NCBI GenBank assembly: GCA_008933805.1
Contig: WBUH01000009.1
Span: 62,001-126,000, forward strand
Length of the DNA: 64,000 nucleotides
From: Bacteroidota bacterium
GTDB lineage: Bacteria; Bacteroidota; Bacteroidia; UBA8524
Direction of reading: 5' to 3'
Shown: piece by piece, positions 1 to 9,437 of the stretch
Layout of the letters: each line of letters begins with the position of its first letter
Position numbering within the stretch: position 1 is the first letter of the stretch
Notes under the pieces: generated by a model
Database searches by the model: none
Seen by the model: only the letters and a program-made list of their open reading frames with translations
What the model was told of the DNA's origin: nothing
Position numbers and translations under genes: made by a program

Positions 1-2028
1 AATGATGTATTGAGCAGAACACTGTATTTAAACGAATCGGTGTTGAATGTTGAAGAAGTTGTAGTAACTGCCGAGCAGCAGGAAAAGACCACTAAAACCA
101 ATGTGGCTACTACAAAGCTTACCCAAAAGAATTTACAACAATTAGTTACTGTAGGTGGAGAACCTGATTTGGTGCAAAGCCTGCAAATATTACCGGGTGT
201 TGTTACTACGGGCGACCAAGGCGGACAATTGTTTATACGTGGAGGTTCGCCGGTAATGAACAAAATAATGTTGGACGGGATGACTATTTACAACCCTTTC
301 CACTCTATCGGTATGTTTTCGGTATTTGATGCCGATATTATCCGTAATGCCGATGTGTATTCGGCAGGTTTCGGAGCCCAATACGGCGGTCGTGTATCAG
401 CGATAGTAGATGTAACCACCCGTGAAGGTAGCAAAAACCGTTTTGCGGGCAAAGTGGCCGCTAACCCCTTCACTTCAAAATTATTGTTTGAAGGACCTTT
501 GAAAAAGTTTAAAGAGGGCGGCGGCAGTTCATCGTTCATCATATCGTATAAAAACTCATACTTAAACAAGAGCTCACAGATTTTTTACCCCCATATTGAT
601 AAAGACCGTTTGCCTTACAGCTTCTCTGATTTGTACGGTAAATTCTCTATTAACGCCCGTAACGGTAGCAAGTTCGAGGTGTTTGGGTTTGATTTTAATG
701 ATAAAGTAGATTTTAAAAGCAGTACCAAATACAATTGGAAATCAAGAGGTTTCGGTACCCGTTTTGTTGCCATCCCTGATGCTACAAAAACAGTAGTGGA
801 TGGTTTCTTGTCGTTCTCTAATTATAGCATGGAGCAGCAAGAACAAGACAACCTACCCCGCAAAAGCGGTATCAACGGGTTTAATGTGGGCTTGAACTTT
901 ACCTACTTAATGGGTTTGAGCGATATTAAATACGGGTTGGAGCTGAATGGTTTTGCTACTGATTTTTCTACGTATAACGCAGCAGGCCGTAAACTGGAGC
1001 AGTTGGATAACAACACCGAGATTGCCTTTTTTATACGCCACCGCATTGTGAAAAAGCGTTGGGTAATTGAACCCGGTTTCCGTTTGCAATACTACGCATC
1101 GTTGGCTGAACAATCGCCTGAGCCTCGTTTAAGTGCAAAGTATAACATTACTTCACGTTTAAGGATAAGTTCAGCAGCGGGTATGTACTCACAAAACCTG
1201 ATGGCTGCCACCAGCGACCGTGATGTGGTGAATTTGTTTTACGGCTTTTTGGCTAGCCCTGATAATCTTCCTTCTTCATTCAACGGCAAAAGCGTAAACA
1301 CCCGCCTGCAAAAATCACGTCACATCGTGTTGGGGGTTGAATACGATTTGAATAAAAAATGGGAATTGATGGTTGAAGGGTATGTGAAACAATTTAACCA
1401 AATAACCAACGTAAACAGGGATAAGCTGTTTGACGATAGCCCCGAATTTTATGACCGCCCTGAATACCAACGTAAAGATTATGTAGTTGAATCGGGCAAT
1501 GCAAGTGGGGTGGATGTACGCCTTAAATACGAGTACAAAAACCTGTATTTGTGGATGGTGTACTCACTTACCTACGTTAGCCGTAACGATGGTATCCGTA
1601 CCTATTTTCCCAATTTCGACCGCAGGCACAATATCAACTTTGTAGGTTCTTATGCGTTTGGTAAAAACGGCAGTTGGGAACTTAACACCCGTTGGTCGTT
1701 TGGCTCAGGATTTCCTTTTACACTTACTCAAGGCTTTTACGAGCAATTGCCACTACAAGGCGGCATAGGCCAAGACTATACCTCTTCTAACGGTGATTTA
1801 GGCATTTTGTACGGCGATATAAACACCGGACGTTTGCCAACATTCCACCGCTTAGACTTATCATTAAAGAAAAAAGTGAAATTGGGTAAATACAGCGAGT
1901 TGAATATGATAGCAAGCTGTATAAACGTTTACGACAGGGAGAATATTTTTTACTTCGACCGTGTGAATTACATCCGCGTGAACCAGTTGCCCATATTACC
2001 CAGCTTAGGCTTTAACATTAGTTTCTAG
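1..2028 (+). CDS. TonB-dependent outer-membrane receptor, 5' end outside window
   Basis: The frame is open from base 1 (codons for N-D-V precede the first possible TTG), so the start lies to the left. The visible part begins with the VVVTA segment that opens a TonB plug domain, followed by plug features such as LPGVV, LFIRGG and LDGMTIYNP in roughly residues 15-140. The rest is a long beta-barrel rich in alternating aromatic strands and ends in a terminal Phe (GFNISF), as outer-membrane barrels do. An N-terminal carboxypeptidase-like domain is common before such plugs and may lie upstream. The substrate cannot be told from the sequence; no SusD partner follows. Confidence 0.88.
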   Translation, partial: NDVLSRTLYLNESVLNVEEVVVTAEQQEKTTKTNVATTKLTQKNLQQLVTVGGEPDLVQSLQILPGVVTTGDQGGQLFIRGGSPVMNKIMLDGMTIYNPFHSIGMFSVFDADIIRNADVYSAGFGAQYGGRVSAIVDVTTREGSKNRFAGKVAANPFTSKLLFEGPLKKFKEGGGSSSFIISYKNSYLNKSSQIFYPHIDKDRLPYSFSDLYGKFSINARNGSKFEVFGFDFNDKVDFKSSTKYNWKSRGFGTRFVAIPDATKTVVDGFLSFSNYSMEQQEQDNLPRKSGINGFNVGLNFTYLMGLSDIKYGLELNGFATDFSTYNAAGRKLEQLDNNTEIAFFIRHRIVKKRWVIEPGFRLQYYASLAEQSPEPRLSAKYNITSRLRISSAAGMYSQNLMAATSDRDVVNLFYGFLASPDNLPSSFNGKSVNTRLQKSRHIVLGVEYDLNKKWELMVEGYVKQFNQITNVNRDKLFDDSPEFYDRPEYQRKDYVVESGNASGVDVRLKYEYKNLYLWMVYSLTYVSRNDGIRTYFPNFDRRHNINFVGSYAFGKNGSWELNTRWSFGSGFPFTLTQGFYEQLPLQGGIGQDYTSSNGDLGILYGDINTGRLPTFHRLDLSLKKKVKLGKYSELNMIASCINVYDRENIFYFDRVNYIRVNQLPILPSLGFNISF

Positions 2029-2039
2029 TAACTTGCCGT

Positions 2040-2660
2040 ATGGCTGGTTGCAAACACCTTTGTATTTCTCTTTTACTGCTTCTTTTTTATTGTCAAGCCT
2101 CTGCAAATGAGTTTGAACGATTTAATACTAAACCGTTTAGAAAACGGTTTGGCGTTGAGTTTAGCGCTTATCCTGCGGGACAGATTTATGGCTTACGGGC
2201 TGAGTTTGTAAACAAATCGGGCTGGGAACTTAATTTTAGAATAGGGTACAATCGGGCTTTCAGAAAAAATTTTAGCGGCCTTAATGACGATGAACAGGGC
2301 GGCGGTTATGGAGCGTCTGTGGGTATTCGTTATCACGCGTATGATTTAGGTTTTGCAATTAACGATAAAACCGATGCACACCTTGTAGTCGGTACACGGG
2401 TTGATTTCTGGAAAATGGACATTTTTTGGAAAGATTGGGACAACGTACCTGCAAGCGGTAAAACAATCATCAATGTGCTACAACCCACGTTTGATATCGG
2501 GTTGTTATTTACACTCAACCAAAAATGGTTACTAACTGTTTACGGAGGAGTGGGGCAAGAGATTAATGTGGTAACTAAAGGTGACGCCGTTGGGCAAGGA
2601 GGTATGTGGCTGGGGGGGATTATCCTGTGTCGCAACTTATGGTTTAAGAAAAACAATTAA
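2040..2660 (+). CDS. Putative outer-membrane beta-barrel protein (unknown function)
   Basis: This 206-residue protein has a clear signal peptide (hydrophobic leucine run, then CQASANEF), so it is exported. The mature part has many alternating hydrophobic/aromatic strands with Gly-rich turns (GVEFSAYPAG, GYGASVGIRYHAY), typical of small 8-12-stranded barrels. It starts 11 nt after the receptor gene and may be co-transcribed with it. No catalytic motif or specific family was recognised. It ends at LWFKKNN without the usual final Phe, so the barrel assignment is an inference from composition. Confidence 0.6.
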   Translation: MAGCKHLCISLLLLLFYCQASANEFERFNTKPFRKRFGVEFSAYPAGQIYGLRAEFVNKSGWELNFRIGYNRAFRKNFSGLNDDEQGGGYGASVGIRYHAYDLGFAINDKTDAHLVVGTRVDFWKMDIFWKDWDNVPASGKTIINVLQPTFDIGLLFTLNQKWLLTVYGGVGQEINVVTKGDAVGQGGMWLGGIILCRNLWFKKNN

Positions 2661-2729
2661 TCCGTTTTCTGCGACGGTACTTTTGGGGTTAAAGCTCATA
2701 AAAGCAACAAATCAAACGCTGGCCTACTC

Positions 2730-2758
2730 TTTGTATTTAATTTTTAAGCCTAATTTCG
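2730..2758 (+). promoter_or_regulatory. Bacteroidota-type promoter of the NamZ-like gene
   Basis: A TTTG box (2730-2733) is followed after 17 nt by TAATTTCG (2751-2758), one base from the TAnnTTTG -7 consensus. The start codon is only 9 nt further on, so the mRNA leader would be a few nucleotides at most. Confidence 0.5.
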
Positions 2759-2767
2759 TCCCCAAGT

Positions 2768-3925
2768 ATGTATAAATATTATACCCTGTTAATTTTAGTA
2801 CTAACGGTAGTAAAACTAAACGCCCAAGTAAGCGTAGGTGCTGAGCAAACCGCCGAGTATTTGCCGCTGCTAAAAGGTAAAAATGTGGCTGTTGTGGTAA
2901 ACCCAACTTCACACATCAAACAACGCCATTTGGTGGATAGCCTGTTGGCTTTAGGGGTGAAGATAAAAACCATTTTTGCTCCTGAACACGGCTTTAGGGG
3001 CGACCAAGAGGCCGGAGCGTACATTAAGAGCGGAATAGACAGTGCCACCAAATTACCTGTTATATCACTGTATGGAAGTAAGAAGAAACCTTCTGCTGCC
3101 GATTTAAAAGACGTGCAATACATAATATTTGACATACAAGATGTAGGAGCGAGGTTCTATACCTACATTTCTACGTTGCACTACATTATGGAGTCGTGTG
3201 CAGAAAACAAGCTGCCGCTGTTGGTGTTCGACCGTCCTAACCCTAACGGGCATTATGTTGATGGCCCTGTGTTGGACACCAATTTTAAAAGCTTTGTAGG
3301 AATGCACCCCGTGCCCGTTGTACACGGTATGACGGTGGGCGAATATGCTAAGATGATAAACGGCGAAAAGTGGCTGCCCAAGGGCGCACAATGCCAACTA
3401 ACCGTTATTAAATGTAAAAACTACACTCATCAGGTGATGTATAAACTGCCGATAAAACCATCGCCTAACTTGCCCACCATAGAGTCGGTGTATTTATACC
3501 CCTCGTTGTGCTTTTTTGAAGGTACCGATGTAAGCGTAGGCAGGGGCACCAACAAACCGTTTGAATCTGTGGGGAAACCCGGTTTCACAAAAGGCAGTTA
3601 TGAGTTTACCCCCGTACGCATACCCGGTGTGGCTGAGACCCCCCCCTATATGGGGCAAAAATGTACAGGCATATTGCTTACTGAGTTTGGTAAATCGTTT
3701 ATGCCGCTGCACAACGGGCTGTATTTATCGTGGTTGGTTGATTTTTATAAAGAGTCTGCCGACAAAGAGAAATTTTTTAATGACTTTTTTGATAAGCTTG
3801 CCGGTACCGACCAATTGCGAAAGCAAGTAATAGCGGGCAAAACCGCCGATGAAATAGTGGAAAGTTGGCAGCCTGCACTAGAGACGTATAAAAGCGTCCG
3901 CAAAAAATACTTGTTGTATGAATAG
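2768..3925 (+). CDS. DUF1343 / NamZ-like exo-beta-N-acetylmuramidase (GH171)
   Basis: This 385-residue protein has an N-terminal signal peptide (ends around VKLNAQ), so it acts in the periplasm or on the cell surface. It carries the family landmarks VVNPTSH, APEHGFRGDQEAG, FDIQDVGARFYTY and VFDRPNPNG over residues 40-160, and FFEGTDVSVGRGT in the middle. Characterised NamZ enzymes remove N-acetylmuramic acid from the non-reducing end of peptidoglycan fragments, so a role in wall turnover or recycling is likely. The full family length is present. The gene stands between an outer-membrane protein and the ribosomal genes with its own promoter, so it is probably monocistronic. Confidence 0.85.
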   Translation: MYKYYTLLILVLTVVKLNAQVSVGAEQTAEYLPLLKGKNVAVVVNPTSHIKQRHLVDSLLALGVKIKTIFAPEHGFRGDQEAGAYIKSGIDSATKLPVISLYGSKKKPSAADLKDVQYIIFDIQDVGARFYTYISTLHYIMESCAENKLPLLVFDRPNPNGHYVDGPVLDTNFKSFVGMHPVPVVHGMTVGEYAKMINGEKWLPKGAQCQLTVIKCKNYTHQVMYKLPIKPSPNLPTIESVYLYPSLCFFEGTDVSVGRGTNKPFESVGKPGFTKGSYEFTPVRIPGVAETPPYMGQKCTGILLTEFGKSFMPLHNGLYLSWLVDFYKESADKEKFFNDFFDKLAGTDQLRKQVIAGKTADEIVESWQPALETYKSVRKKYLLYE

Positions 3926-3953
3926 TAATATTTGTAAAAAATATAAGGGTGAC

Positions 3954-3984
3954 TTGTTTGTTATCAGATAAAGTTCTACCTTTG
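3954..3984 (+). promoter_or_regulatory. Promoter of rpmB-rpmG operon
   Basis: A TTG element (3954-3956) and the exact -7 consensus TACCTTTG (3977-3984) are separated by 20 nt, the canonical Bacteroidota spacing. It lies 22 nt upstream of rpmB. Confidence 0.7.
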
Positions 3985-4006
3985 CAATCCTTTTAACGAA
4001 AAGAAA

Positions 4007-4240
4007 ATGGCACGCGTTTGTGATTTAACTGGCAAAAGAACCCTTGTAGGACACAATGTTTCTCACTCAAACAAAAAGACTATCAAGAGGTTTAGGCCCA
4101 ACTTGCAGGTAAAGAAATTTTATATCCCCGAAGAGGATGAGTGGATTACTTTGAAAGTATCTACCTCAGCCATGCGTACAATTAGCAAAAACGGGATTAC
4201 TGCCTGCCTTAACAAGTACATGAAAACTGGTAAGATTTAA
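4007..4240 (+). CDS. rpmB: 50S ribosomal protein L28
   Basis: The 77-residue protein starts MARVCDLTGKR and contains GHNVSHSNKKTIKRF, the standard L28 signature, at full length for the family. It is a structural protein of the large ribosomal subunit. It is the first gene of a run with rpmG and a DUF4295 gene, an order shared by many Bacteroidota. A strong promoter lies directly upstream. Confidence 0.97.
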   Translation: MARVCDLTGKRTLVGHNVSHSNKKTIKRFRPNLQVKKFYIPEEDEWITLKVSTSAMRTISKNGITACLNKYMKTGKI

Positions 4241-4253
4241 TTAGTTTACGAAG

Positions 4254-4436
4254 ATGGCAAAAAGAGGTAACCGCATACAAGTAATAATGGAGTGTACCGA
4301 GCACAAAGAGAGCGGTATGCCCGGCACTTCTAGGTATATTACTACCAAGAACAAGAAAAACACTACTGAAAGGTTGGAGTTGAAAAAATTCAATCCTATC
4401 CTTAAGAAGTACACCGTACATAAAGAAATTAAGTAA
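4254..4436 (+). CDS. rpmG: 50S ribosomal protein L33
   Basis: This is a 60-residue L33, starting 13 nt after rpmB. The motif [20 protein letters not shown] followed by FNP is the family core. The usual zinc-binding cysteine pairs are absent apart from one N-terminal Cys ([10 protein letters not shown]), so this is the zinc-independent (C-minus) form. Being in an operon with rpmB and DUF4295 supports the call. Confidence 0.97.
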   Translation: MAKRGNRIQVIMECTEHKESGMPGTSRYITTKNKKNTTERLELKKFNPILKKYTVHKEIK

Positions 4437-4460
4437 CCACTTATTAAATAATAGTAAAAC

Positions 4461-4610
4461 ATGGCTAAGAAGGTTGTTGCTACGCTGAAAACAGGAGAAG
4501 GTAAACAATGGGCAAAAGTTATTAAAACTGTTCGCTCACCTAAAACCGGCTCTTATACCTTTAAAGAAGAGATTATCCCTTCTGATCAGGTAAAAACTTA
4601 CTTTAAATAA
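4461..4610 (+). CDS. DUF4295 family small basic protein
   Basis: This 49-residue ORF begins MAKKVVATLKTGEGKQWAKV and ends VKTYFK. It lies 24 nt after rpmG. Small Lys-rich DUF4295 proteins stand at this place in many Bacteroidota genomes and are presumed ribosome-associated, though no function has been shown. Size, basic composition and position all fit. A terminator-like hairpin follows. Confidence 0.88.
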   Translation: MAKKVVATLKTGEGKQWAKVIKTVRSPKTGSYTFKEEIIPSDQVKTYFK

Positions 4611-4640
4611 GAAATTTTTGTTCAAAAGTATAAGTTAACG

Positions 4641-4670
4641 AAGCTTCCTATAACTTAGGGGGCTTTTTTT
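4641..4670 (+). terminator. Intrinsic terminator after the rpmB operon
   Basis: The arms AAGCTTCC (4641-4648) and GGGGGCTT (4658-4665) pair over 8 bp with two G-U pairs and are followed by a run of T. It lies just before ftsY, which may therefore be read separately. Confidence 0.6.
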
Positions 4671-4682
4671 ATATATAAACCT

Positions 4683-5633
4683 ATGGGAATATTCAGTTTC
4701 TTCAGCAAGGACAAAAAACAAAAGCTGGATGAAGGTCTTGAGAAAACCAAAACCGGACTTTTTGACAAAATAAGCAAAGCCTTGGTGGGTAGGTCTACCA
4801 TTGGCGATGACTTTTTGGACGACCTTGAAGAAATTTTGGTGAGTTCTGACGTGGGTATTAATACCACGCTCAAAATAATCGACCGCATACAAAAGCGCGT
4901 TGCCAAAGATAAATACGTAGGAACGGGTGAACTAAACACCCTGCTAAAAGAAGAAATGGCCAACCTGCTACCCGAAGGCGATAACACCACGGGCGAATTG
5001 CAGATACCCGCAGGCAAAAAACCATATATAATTATGGTGGTGGGTGTGAATGGTGTAGGCAAAACCACTACCATCGGAAAGTTGGCTTTTCAGTTTAAGA
5101 AACAAGGCAAGAAAGTTTTATTAGGGGCAGGCGACACCTTTAGGGCTGCCGCTGTAGACCAGCTTACCATTTGGAGCAAAAGGGTAGGTGTGGATATTGT
5201 AGATAAAGGTATGAATGCCGACCCTGCCGCCGTAGCTTTTGAAACTGCCAAAGCAGCTGCAGAAGGAGGTTATGACGTAGCTATTATTGATACCGCAGGC
5301 CGCTTGCACAACAAAGTGAATTTGATGAACGAGCTTTCAAAAATTCGCCGTGTGGTACAAAAACATATTCCTGATGCACCCCACGAGGTATTGTTGGTAT
5401 TGGATGCAAGTACCGGCCAGAATGCGTTTGAACAAGCCCGCCAGTTTACTGCTGTTACCGAAGTAAATGCCCTTGCACTTACCAAATTGGATGGCACAGC
5501 CAAAGGCGGTGTTGTAATAGGTATCAGCGATGAGTTTTCGGTACCCGTTAAATACATCGGTGTAGGTGAAGGCATGGAAGACTTACAGGTATTTAACAAA
5601 CACGAGTTTATCGATTCGTTGTTTAAGTCATAG
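4683..5633 (+). CDS. ftsY: Signal recognition particle receptor FtsY
   Basis: This 316-residue SRP-type GTPase receives SRP-ribosome complexes at the inner membrane for co-translational targeting. A short N-terminal segment and helical N domain (to about residue 110) precede the G domain. That domain has the P-loop GVNGVGKTTT near 121-130, GDTFRAAAVDQL, DTAGRLHNK and TKLDGTAKGG, and it ends with GVGEGMEDLQVFN. The acidic A domain of the E. coli protein is reduced to a few residues, as is common in this phylum. It sits between the ribosomal genes and rimO. Confidence 0.97.
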   Translation: MGIFSFFSKDKKQKLDEGLEKTKTGLFDKISKALVGRSTIGDDFLDDLEEILVSSDVGINTTLKIIDRIQKRVAKDKYVGTGELNTLLKEEMANLLPEGDNTTGELQIPAGKKPYIIMVVGVNGVGKTTTIGKLAFQFKKQGKKVLLGAGDTFRAAAVDQLTIWSKRVGVDIVDKGMNADPAAVAFETAKAAAEGGYDVAIIDTAGRLHNKVNLMNELSKIRRVVQKHIPDAPHEVLLVLDASTGQNAFEQARQFTAVTEVNALALTKLDGTAKGGVVIGISDEFSVPVKYIGVGEGMEDLQVFNKHEFIDSLFKS

Positions 5634-5644
5634 ATTGCGATCTC

Positions 5645-5652
5645 TATCTTTG
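5645..5652 (+). promoter_or_regulatory. -7 box TATCTTTG, near-leaderless
   Basis: This exact TAnnTTTG match ends 8 nt before the ATG at 5661 and 11 nt after the ftsY stop. No clear TTG partner was seen. Confidence 0.45.
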
Positions 5653-5660
5653 GCTTGGCT

Positions 5661-6389
5661 ATGCGTAATCAAATAATTACCTTCTTTTTGTTGCTGATTT
5701 CATTTTCCACCTTTGCCCAAAAAAGGAAGTTGAGCGTGGAGTTGTTTTCTAATTATTCAGTGTACAATTTTTCTACGTCATTGCCCCCGTTACCCTCTCG
5801 TGATTTAAAAGGCAGGTTGGGCGGCGAAGCAGAAGTTCGGTATTACTATACCCCCAAAGAAAAGTATGCCTACTATATAGGGATAGGGTTTACTAAGTAC
5901 AATTACACATCGGGTAAATACGATGTACATTACTCCGATCAAATTGTTCCCAAGAATGGATATGAATTACCTTCCTATAAAGGTCGTTTACCTATAGCCG
6001 TAAAACGTAATTACTCCTATAACTACATTAGTATTCCCATCGGGGTGCAATACGCGGTAAATAAGCGGTTATCAGTTTCGGCGGGTGTTAAAGTGTTGAG
6101 AATGTTGAGCGGTTATGGTTATTCTAAATATTATTACGCAACGCAGTGGAACCCCAAAAACAACTTCAATAAAAAAACATTTGATAACGAAGGTTATGCC
6201 AAGTGGTTGGTAAATGCTCATGTAGAGGCAGGTTACATACTTCCTGTACTCAAATACAACATAACATGGAAAGCGGCGTTTGATTATGCGCTGACGGATT
6301 ACATTGATAAACAATACCCTGCTTTAAACCTATATCCCTATACATTCAGTGTCGGTGCTTCTTTGCCATTGTGCGTTTCTAAACAGTAA
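5661..6389 (+). CDS. Putative outer-membrane beta-barrel protein
   Basis: The ATG at 5661 is chosen because MRNQIITFFLLLISFSTFAQ is a complete signal peptide; an in-frame TTG two codons earlier adds nothing. The mature protein, about 220 residues, is rich in Tyr and alternating strands (GGEAEVRYYYTP, YAYYIGIGFTKYNY, ISIPIGVQYAVNKRL), the profile of an 8-10-stranded barrel of the 'outer membrane protein beta-barrel domain' group. Its function is unknown. It interrupts the ftsY-rimO neighbourhood seen in related genomes and has its own promoter. Confidence 0.65.
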   Translation: MRNQIITFFLLLISFSTFAQKRKLSVELFSNYSVYNFSTSLPPLPSRDLKGRLGGEAEVRYYYTPKEKYAYYIGIGFTKYNYTSGKYDVHYSDQIVPKNGYELPSYKGRLPIAVKRNYSYNYISIPIGVQYAVNKRLSVSAGVKVLRMLSGYGYSKYYYATQWNPKNNFNKKTFDNEGYAKWLVNAHVEAGYILPVLKYNITWKAAFDYALTDYIDKQYPALNLYPYTFSVGASLPLCVSKQ

Positions 6390-6406
6390 ACAATGGTGCG
6401 GTAAGA

Positions 6407-6453
6407 TGCCTGCTAATATTTGTATAAAGTGCAGCAGGCATTTGCTACTTTTG
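6407..6453 (+). promoter_or_regulatory. rimO promoter with overlapping 9-bp inverted repeat
   Basis: The -7 box TACTTTTG (6446-6453) matches TAnnTTTG and ends 10 nt before the rimO ATG. A perfect 9-bp inverted repeat (ATGCCTGCT 6407-6415, AGCAGGCAT 6433-6441) lies immediately upstream and spans the region where the -33 element should be. It could be the terminator of the upstream gene or an operator. Confidence 0.45.
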
Positions 6454-6463
6454 CAGTTTAATA

Positions 6464-7777
6464 ATGCGCACTAAATCACACAAGCAAAACAAGATTAACA
6501 TCGTAACACTGGGTTGTAGCAAAAACCTTGTGGATAGCGAAGTTTTATATAGCCAGCTAAAAGCCAATCAGTTTGAGGTTGAGCATGAATCGAAAAAAGA
6601 CGACTCTAATATTATCATCGTAAACACTTGCGGTTTTATTGAAAACGCTAAGCAAGAAAGTATTGATACCATATTGCGATACGTTGATGAAAAAGAAGCC
6701 GGCAACATTGATAAATTGTACGTTACGGGTTGCCTTTCGCACCGTTACAAAGACGATTTGGAGCGCGAAATTCCTCAAGTAGATGCCTATTTCGGTACAT
6801 TAGAACTGCCCAATATTCTTAAAACATTAGGGGCCGATTATAAACACGATTTAATTGGCGAACGCCTTATCACCACACCTCAGCACTACGCATATTTAAA
6901 AATATCAGAAGGGTGTAACCGTCCGTGCTCGTTTTGTGCCATACCGCTAATGCGCGGCCAGCACGTTTCAAAACCCATTGAGCAACTGGTTACTGAGGCT
7001 AAAAACCTTGTAAAGGCAGGCACCAAAGAGTTGATGCTGATTGCCCAAGACAGTACTTATTACGGACTTGATTTATACGGCGAGCGAAAATTGGCAGATT
7101 TATTGCGTAACCTAAGCGACGTTGAAGGATTGGAATGGATACGATTACACTATGCGTTTCCTTCGCAGTTTCCTTTAGACGCGCTGGATGTGATGGCCGA
7201 ACGCGACAATATTTGCAAATACATAGATATCCCTTTGCAACACGCAACGGATAATATGTTGAAAATAATGCGTCGAGGCATTACCCGTCGCCGCACAGAA
7301 GAGGTGATAGACACCATCCGCCAAAAAGTACCCGGTATTGCTATCCGTACTACATTGTTGGTGGGGCATCCCGGAGAAACCGAAGCGGAGTTTAACCAGC
7401 TTACCGATTTTGTGCAGCAAATGAAGTTTGACCGTATGGGGGTATTTACCTACTCACACGAAGAGAACACCCATGCTCACAGCCTTACCGATGATATACC
7501 CCAAGAGGTAAAAGACGAAAGGGCAGAGGAGTTGATGGCCATCCAGCAAGAAATTTCATTAGAAAAGAACAAAGAAAAAGTAGGGAACACTTATAAAGTA
7601 CTGTTTGACCGTGTGGAAGGCGGGTATTTTGTAGGTCGTACCGAGTTCGATTCTCCTGAAGTTGACAACGAAGTGTTGGTAGATAAAAAAGCAAACTATG
7701 CCCGTGTGGGTGATTTTGCCAATGTTACCATTAACACTGCCGAAGAATTTGATTTGTACGGTACTATCGTACAATAA
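6464..7777 (+). CDS. rimO: Ribosomal protein uS12 (Asp) methylthiotransferase RimO
   Basis: This radical-SAM enzyme adds a methylthio group to an aspartate of ribosomal protein S12. The N-terminal MTTase domain has cysteines C18, C56 and C90 for the auxiliary 4Fe-4S cluster. The radical-SAM triad is C151, C155 and C158 (GCNRPCSFC), and a C-terminal TRAM domain covers roughly residues 375-437. The opening NIVTLGCSKNLVDSE is specific to RimO rather than MiaB. The 437-residue length is normal. bshC follows after 17 nt, so the two are probably co-transcribed. Confidence 0.96.
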   Translation: MRTKSHKQNKINIVTLGCSKNLVDSEVLYSQLKANQFEVEHESKKDDSNIIIVNTCGFIENAKQESIDTILRYVDEKEAGNIDKLYVTGCLSHRYKDDLEREIPQVDAYFGTLELPNILKTLGADYKHDLIGERLITTPQHYAYLKISEGCNRPCSFCAIPLMRGQHVSKPIEQLVTEAKNLVKAGTKELMLIAQDSTYYGLDLYGERKLADLLRNLSDVEGLEWIRLHYAFPSQFPLDALDVMAERDNICKYIDIPLQHATDNMLKIMRRGITRRRTEEVIDTIRQKVPGIAIRTTLLVGHPGETEAEFNQLTDFVQQMKFDRMGVFTYSHEENTHAHSLTDDIPQEVKDERAEELMAIQQEISLEKNKEKVGNTYKVLFDRVEGGYFVGRTEFDSPEVDNEVLVDKKANYARVGDFANVTINTAEEFDLYGTIVQ

Positions 7778-7794
7778 CCATAATATAAGCACCC

Positions 7795-9408
7795 ATGCAA
7801 TACATAGCCGCCCACGAAGAAAAACTGGGCCAATACTACCCTAAAGCTGTTTTTGATTATTTACAAAACGCAGCCGAACTAAAACCTTTTTATGAAACTT
7901 ATCCCAACCTTGAGGGGTATGGTGAAATAATAAAAAACCGCAGGTTTTCATTTGAAAACCGAAAGGTGTTGCATAAGGTACTTACTACCCAATACGGTGA
8001 TTTATTGCAACAGCCCAACGGAGCGGCAGTGCAAAAGAACATAGATGCCCTGCTTGACGATAATACATTTACAATAACCACAGGGCAGCAGATACACATT
8101 TACTTAGGCCCGCTTTACGTAGCGTACAAGATACTTACTACCATTGCCCGATGTTGTTGGCTGGAAGAGAATTTTAAAGGCCACAAATTTGTGCCCGTAT
8201 TTTGGATGGCTACTGAAGACCATGATTTTGAAGAGATAAGCCACCTAAATTTATACAACAGGGAGTTTAAATGGCCGCAAACCGAAGGATTTGCAGGCGC
8301 AGTTGGCAGATTATCACCTGCAACTATTAACAACCTTGAAGCTGATATTGCAGCATTGGTACAAAACGATGAAGAAGCTAAAAAGCTGCTGGCAATGTTT
8401 ACCGATGCGTATGCAAAATACCCTACACTTGCCGATGCAACCCGCGCAGTAACGCACCAATTATTCGGTCACACAGGTTTGGTGGTGATTGATGCCGATG
8501 ATAAAGAGCTTAAGCAACAATTCATTCCTTACATAAAAGACGATATTTTTAAAGGTCAAAACGTGGGGGTAGTTAGCAAAACCAGCGAACAACTGGGACA
8601 GAACTACAAAACACAAATACATCCCCGCGATATAAATTTCTTTTACCTTACCGATAACAGCCGTACACGCATAGTGAAAGAAGAGAATACCTTTAAGGTA
8701 TTAGACAGTGATGTTGTATTTGATGAAGCGGTATTGAGGAATGAAATTGTCACTAATCCCGAAAAATTCAGCCCCAACGTTATCATGCGACCTCTGTATC
8801 AGGAGGTGATTCTTCCCAACTTGGCGTATGTAGGCGGGCCAGCCGAAGTAAATTATTGGTTTCAGTTGAAAGAAATGTTCGGGATTAACGGGGTGCAATT
8901 TCCCATTTTAGAACTTCGCAAGTCGTTGATAGTGTTAAATGAGAAGACTGTGGAAAAAATTGCCTCCATCGGTTTTGCTCCCGTTGATTTCATGTCGGAC
9001 GAAAAGGAATTGGAAGCCGCATTTTTAGCCGACAATACAGTTGAAAGTCTTGACTTGTCAGCACATTACAAAACAATTGCAACTGAATTAGAAACTATTA
9101 AAAGTGCCGCTTTGGGCATGGATGCTAACCTGAAACCTTTTATCGAAGGTGAATTTAAACGTATTACCGAAACGTTTGAAAAGCTGGATAATAAACTTGA
9201 AAAAGTGAGCAAACGCTCGGTAGAAGGGCAGTTGAAAGTAATAGAAACTGTTAAAACTAAATTTTTTAAACCCGGCGCGTTGTCAGAGCGCGTCGATACT
9301 ATACTTTCTGTTCCTCAATTAAGTGATGAAAAGGTTATCGGAAACCTGATAAAAACCTTTAATCACGAAAATAAACCACTCATCATACTTTTGCCACCAC
9401 TGGTATAA
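7795..9408 (+). CDS. bshC: Bacillithiol synthase (cysteine-adding enzyme) BshC
   Basis: BshC performs the last step of bacillithiol synthesis, attaching cysteine to glucosaminyl-malate. The 537-residue length fits. Signature segments are TITTGQQIHIYLGPLYVAYK and FVPVFWMATEDHDFEEI in the nucleotide-binding core, a coiled coil near the C terminus (FEKLDNKLEKVSKR) and the closing GALSERVDTILSV. One base difference from the common family motif is that a Leu stands after IY. No bshA or bshB is in the window, as these are usually unlinked in Bacteroidota. Confidence 0.95.
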   Translation: MQYIAAHEEKLGQYYPKAVFDYLQNAAELKPFYETYPNLEGYGEIIKNRRFSFENRKVLHKVLTTQYGDLLQQPNGAAVQKNIDALLDDNTFTITTGQQIHIYLGPLYVAYKILTTIARCCWLEENFKGHKFVPVFWMATEDHDFEEISHLNLYNREFKWPQTEGFAGAVGRLSPATINNLEADIAALVQNDEEAKKLLAMFTDAYAKYPTLADATRAVTHQLFGHTGLVVIDADDKELKQQFIPYIKDDIFKGQNVGVVSKTSEQLGQNYKTQIHPRDINFFYLTDNSRTRIVKEENTFKVLDSDVVFDEAVLRNEIVTNPEKFSPNVIMRPLYQEVILPNLAYVGGPAEVNYWFQLKEMFGINGVQFPILELRKSLIVLNEKTVEKIASIGFAPVDFMSDEKELEAAFLADNTVESLDLSAHYKTIATELETIKSAALGMDANLKPFIEGEFKRITETFEKLDNKLEKVSKRSVEGQLKVIETVKTKFFKPGALSERVDTILSVPQLSDEKVIGNLIKTFNHENKPLIILLPPLV

Positions 9409-9437
9409 TACCACACCCTAAGGCACATTCTATCTTA